Positions 6,524 through 8,070 of a DNA stretch of 8,070 nt are shown here, piece by piece. The position numbers and the translations under genes were made by a program. The stretch lies in the NCBI GenBank assembly GCA_028278465.1, contig JANQEF010000296.1, positions 1-8,070 of the forward strand, in the 5' to 3' direction. How positions within the stretch are numbered: the stretch's first letter is position 1; each line of letters begins with the position of its first letter. Below the pieces are notes generated by a model. The model searched no databases. It had not been told where the DNA came from and saw nothing but the letters and a program-made list of their open reading frames with translations. Source of the stretch: Dehalococcoidia bacterium (GTDB lineage: Bacteria > Chloroflexota > Dehalococcoidia > Lucifugimonadales > Lucifugimonadaceae).

Positions 6524-6766
6524 GATGTACGAGACCTGCCGCCGCAAGGGATTGCGCTGGCGGGCGATCGCGACCGGTCCGGTAGTGAGAACACACATCC
6601 AACGGTGGTTTCACTGTGTGCCGCCCCATCAGCCGGTCGTGGTGTATCCCCTGAACCGGACACCGCCGGCCATAGATAGAGTCGATCTCACCAGGGCATG
6701 GCTTTGCCGCCTCGATTGGACGGTTTGCGAATGGTCCGGCGCTCCCCTCATCCGCCGGCACAACGT

Positions 6767-6770
6767 GAGG
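6767..6770 (+). promoter_or_regulatory. Shine-Dalgarno GAGG that fixes the response regulator start
   Basis: GAGG, within GTGAGGAG, lies five bases before the ATG at 6776. This ATG opens directly into the receiver domain (MAATILVVDD). The frame extends back to an ATG at 6698, which would add 26 residues that look unlike any receiver domain. Confidence 0.75.
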
Positions 6771-6775
6771 AGACT

Positions 6776-7501
6776 ATGGCTGCCACAATTCTGGTGGTTG
6801 ACGACGAGCAAGACATCCTTGAGCTGGTTGCGATGCGGCTTGAGATGGCCGGATACCGCACCGTGCTGGCCGCCACCGGCGAAGAGGCGCTGCGGTCGTT
6901 CTTCGTCGAGCGCCCCGATCTTGCAATTGTCGATATCGATCTGCCTGTGATGGACGGCATCGAGCTGTGCTCCCGGATGCGGGAAATGTCCGATATCCCC
7001 GTGATTTTCCTATCGGCCATGGGCTCCGAGACGGACCGCGTGAAGGGGCTGCAGGCCGGCGCGGACGACTACATCGTCAAGCCGTTTGCCAGGGACGAGC
7101 TTGTGGCGCGGGTCGAGGCCGTTATGCGGCGGGCGACGATGCCTGCGATGAGAGGCGGCGAAGACTCCTATATCGATGCGCAGCTGACAATCGACCACCG
7201 CGCCCATATCGTTGCTGTCCGCGGCAAAGAGGTTGCGCTGTCGCCCCTCGAGTACCGGCTTCTCACTTCGCTCGTCAGGCACTCAGGACAGGTTCTGAGC
7301 CATCACCAGCTGCTGGACATGGCCTGGGGACCGAACGCCACCGAAACCTCGCCCGACAGCGTGCGGCTCTACATCTCCTATCTGCGAGCGAAGATCGAGC
7401 TCAACCCGAAGCGGCCGGAGCTGATCGAGACGGTCAGGGAGTTCGGCTACCGCTACGTCCGGCCCGCTTACTACGAGCAGTCCGAAGCGCAGGCGGCCTG
7501 A
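6776..7501 (+). CDS. Two-component response regulator, OmpR/PhoB family
   Basis: A 241-residue transcription regulator. The receiver domain (residues 3-118) has the acidic pair D9-D10, phosphoacceptor D53 in VDIDLPVMDG, the switch S80 in IFLSA, and K102 in VKPF. A short linker leads to a winged-helix Trans_reg_C DNA-binding domain (~145-229) with ALSPLEYRLLTSLVRHSGQVLS, the recognition-helix region DSVRLYISYLRAKI, and the closing wing TVREFGYRYV. All key residues are present, so it should be phosphorylated by a histidine kinase and then bind promoter DNA as a dimer. The natural partner is the kinase encoded convergently just downstream, with 40 bases between the stop codons. Regulator targets are unknown; the divergent lipoprotein gene is a reasonable candidate by position only. 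No terminator with a clear T tract is visible after the stop. Confidence 0.94.
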   Translation: MAATILVVDDEQDILELVAMRLEMAGYRTVLAATGEEALRSFFVERPDLAIVDIDLPVMDGIELCSRMREMSDIPVIFLSAMGSETDRVKGLQAGADDYIVKPFARDELVARVEAVMRRATMPAMRGGEDSYIDAQLTIDHRAHIVAVRGKEVALSPLEYRLLTSLVRHSGQVLSHHQLLDMAWGPNATETSPDSVRLYISYLRAKIELNPKRPELIETVREFGYRYVRPAYYEQSEAQAA

Positions 7502-7541
7502 TTCGCCGCCGTCCCGTGTGCCGATCCGCCTGATAGCTGTC

Positions 7542-8070
7542 CTAAGCGGCTATTTGTCCGGGCGCTTCGTCGACTGACGCCGGAGCCGTTGAGAACGGGA
7601 CGACCGTAAGCGGCAGCCTGACGGTGAACTCCGAGCCCTCGCCCGGCCTGCTCTTCACCGACACTGTCCCGCCGTGCAGCTCGACGAGCGCTCTTGTGAT
7701 GGCCAGGCCGAGGCCCGTTGAACCGGGCTGGCGGTCGCCGTTGTGATTCAGCCGGGCGAACCGCTCGAACAGTTTCGGCTGGTCCTCGACGCTGATTCCC
7801 ACGCCGGTGTCCTTCACCGAAACGGCAAGGCTGTCTTCGTCAACCCGGGCGTTTACCGTGATCTCGCCACCGTCCGGTGTGTACCTGTGAGCGTTCGTAA
7901 GCAGGTTCGTGAACACCTGGCCAATCCGAACACGGTCGACGTACATCGTCGGCAGGTCTCGCGGCACATCGAGTATCACCCGCTGACGCTTGCTCTCGAA
8001 GTCCTTCGATGTCGACTCTGCAAGCTCTGCGATCAGCGCGCCGACGTCCACATTGCCGGGCTCCAGCTCA
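7542..8070 (-). CDS. Sensor histidine kinase, C-terminal ATPase part (5' end outside window)
   Basis: The frame is open from the right edge to a TAG at 7542-7544, giving the last 175 residues of a larger protein. They make up a HATPase_c domain: N-box VFTNLLTNAHRYTP (with catalytic Asn at fragment residue 59), G1 box DTGVGI (87-92), F box LFERFAR (100-106) and G2 box STGLGLAI (117-124), followed by LHGGTVSVKSRPGEGSEFTVRLPL and a ~25-residue Ala/Pro-rich tail with no recognisable motif. The His-containing dimerisation domain and any sensor or membrane segments lie beyond the window. The domain would bind ATP and phosphorylate the kinase's own histidine, then pass the phosphate to a regulator. 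The GTG at 8051 is internal, because the frame and the homology continue upstream of it. Confidence 0.93.
   Translation of the reverse strand, partial: ELEPGNVDVGALIAELAESTSKDFESKRQRVILDVPRDLPTMYVDRVRIGQVFTNLLTNAHRYTPDGGEITVNARVDEDSLAVSVKDTGVGISVEDQPKLFERFARLNHNGDRQPGSTGLGLAITRALVELHGGTVSVKSRPGEGSEFTVRLPLTVVPFSTAPASVDEAPGQIAA

Larger units (their letters stand above)
6327..6775. other. 449-base non-coding region between the lipoprotein and response regulator genes
   Basis: This divergent intergenic stretch must hold the promoters of both genes. No frame in it reads like a conserved protein. It contains several inverted repeats: CGGCC/GGCCG (6480-6495, 6-base loop), CCGGCAG/CTGCCGG (6500-6523, 10-base loop), ACCGG-T-CCGGT (6573-6583) and an interleaved pair at 6584-6620. 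A weak sigma-70-like pair, CTGAAC (6651-6656) and TAGATA (6673-6678) with 16 bases between, could drive the regulator but matches the consensus poorly. None of these elements has a T tract. Confidence 0.5.

Noticed and set aside
6417..6950. A 177-codon plus-strand frame covering the intergenic region before the response regulator
   Set aside because: It runs about 175 bases into the real regulator gene in another frame, has no ribosome site and no recognisable motif; its Trp/Arg-rich product looks like translated non-coding DNA.
7533..7553. ATAGC/GCTAT inverted repeat between the regulator and kinase stops, as a possible terminator
   Set aside because: The stem is 5 bp with three A-T pairs and an 11-base loop, and only three T residues follow on the plus strand; too weak to call.
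1..8070. A mobile element, defence island or CRISPR locus
   Set aside because: I saw no transposase, integrase, nuclease/helicase gene, tandem short repeats or attachment-site pair; all readable genes are metabolic, redox, surface or two-component types.

Overview
The window is GC-rich bacterial DNA, densely packed with genes on both strands. No RNA genes, CRISPR arrays, insertion sequences or phage genes are visible. The gene content (a class III-like zinc alcohol dehydrogenase, a Cys-type SelW/Rdx protein, a PKD/Big/TolB-like lipoprotein and an OmpR-type regulator) would suit an environmental Chloroflexota or similar GC-rich lineage. That placement rests on general resemblance only, and no marker gene here fixes it.

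Layout, left to right. Positions 1-951 (minus) hold most of a zinc-dependent alcohol dehydrogenase that runs off the left edge. Positions 1072-1106 carry an intrinsic terminator for the small SelW/Rdx-family thioredoxin-like gene at 1127-1408 (minus). A DUF1643-family gene lies at 1499-2020 (minus). It is divergent from a GNAT acetyltransferase gene at 2105-2716 (plus), and the spacer between them contains competing GC-only hairpins. The acetyltransferase gene meets threonine synthase (thrC, 2713-3909, minus) tail to tail, and both stop codons sit in one CTAG. Positions 4023-6326 (minus) encode a 767-residue predicted lipoprotein built as PKD domain, four tandem Big-like domains and a TolB/PD40-type beta-propeller. 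A 449-base non-coding stretch follows, then an OmpR/PhoB-type response regulator at 6776-7501 (plus). The C-terminal ATPase part of a sensor histidine kinase (7542-8070, minus) runs off the right edge and converges on the regulator.

The neighbours do not form one obvious pathway. Most look like independent transcription units: metabolism (ThrC, alcohol dehydrogenase), redox (Rdx), an uncharacterised DUF1643 protein, a surface lipoprotein and a probable two-component pair. I do not see a convincing previously undescribed multi-gene system. The most distinctive items are the lipoprotein's architecture and the odd details of its start, the convergent kinase/regulator arrangement, the shared-stop gene pair, and the paired hairpins before the acetyltransferase gene.
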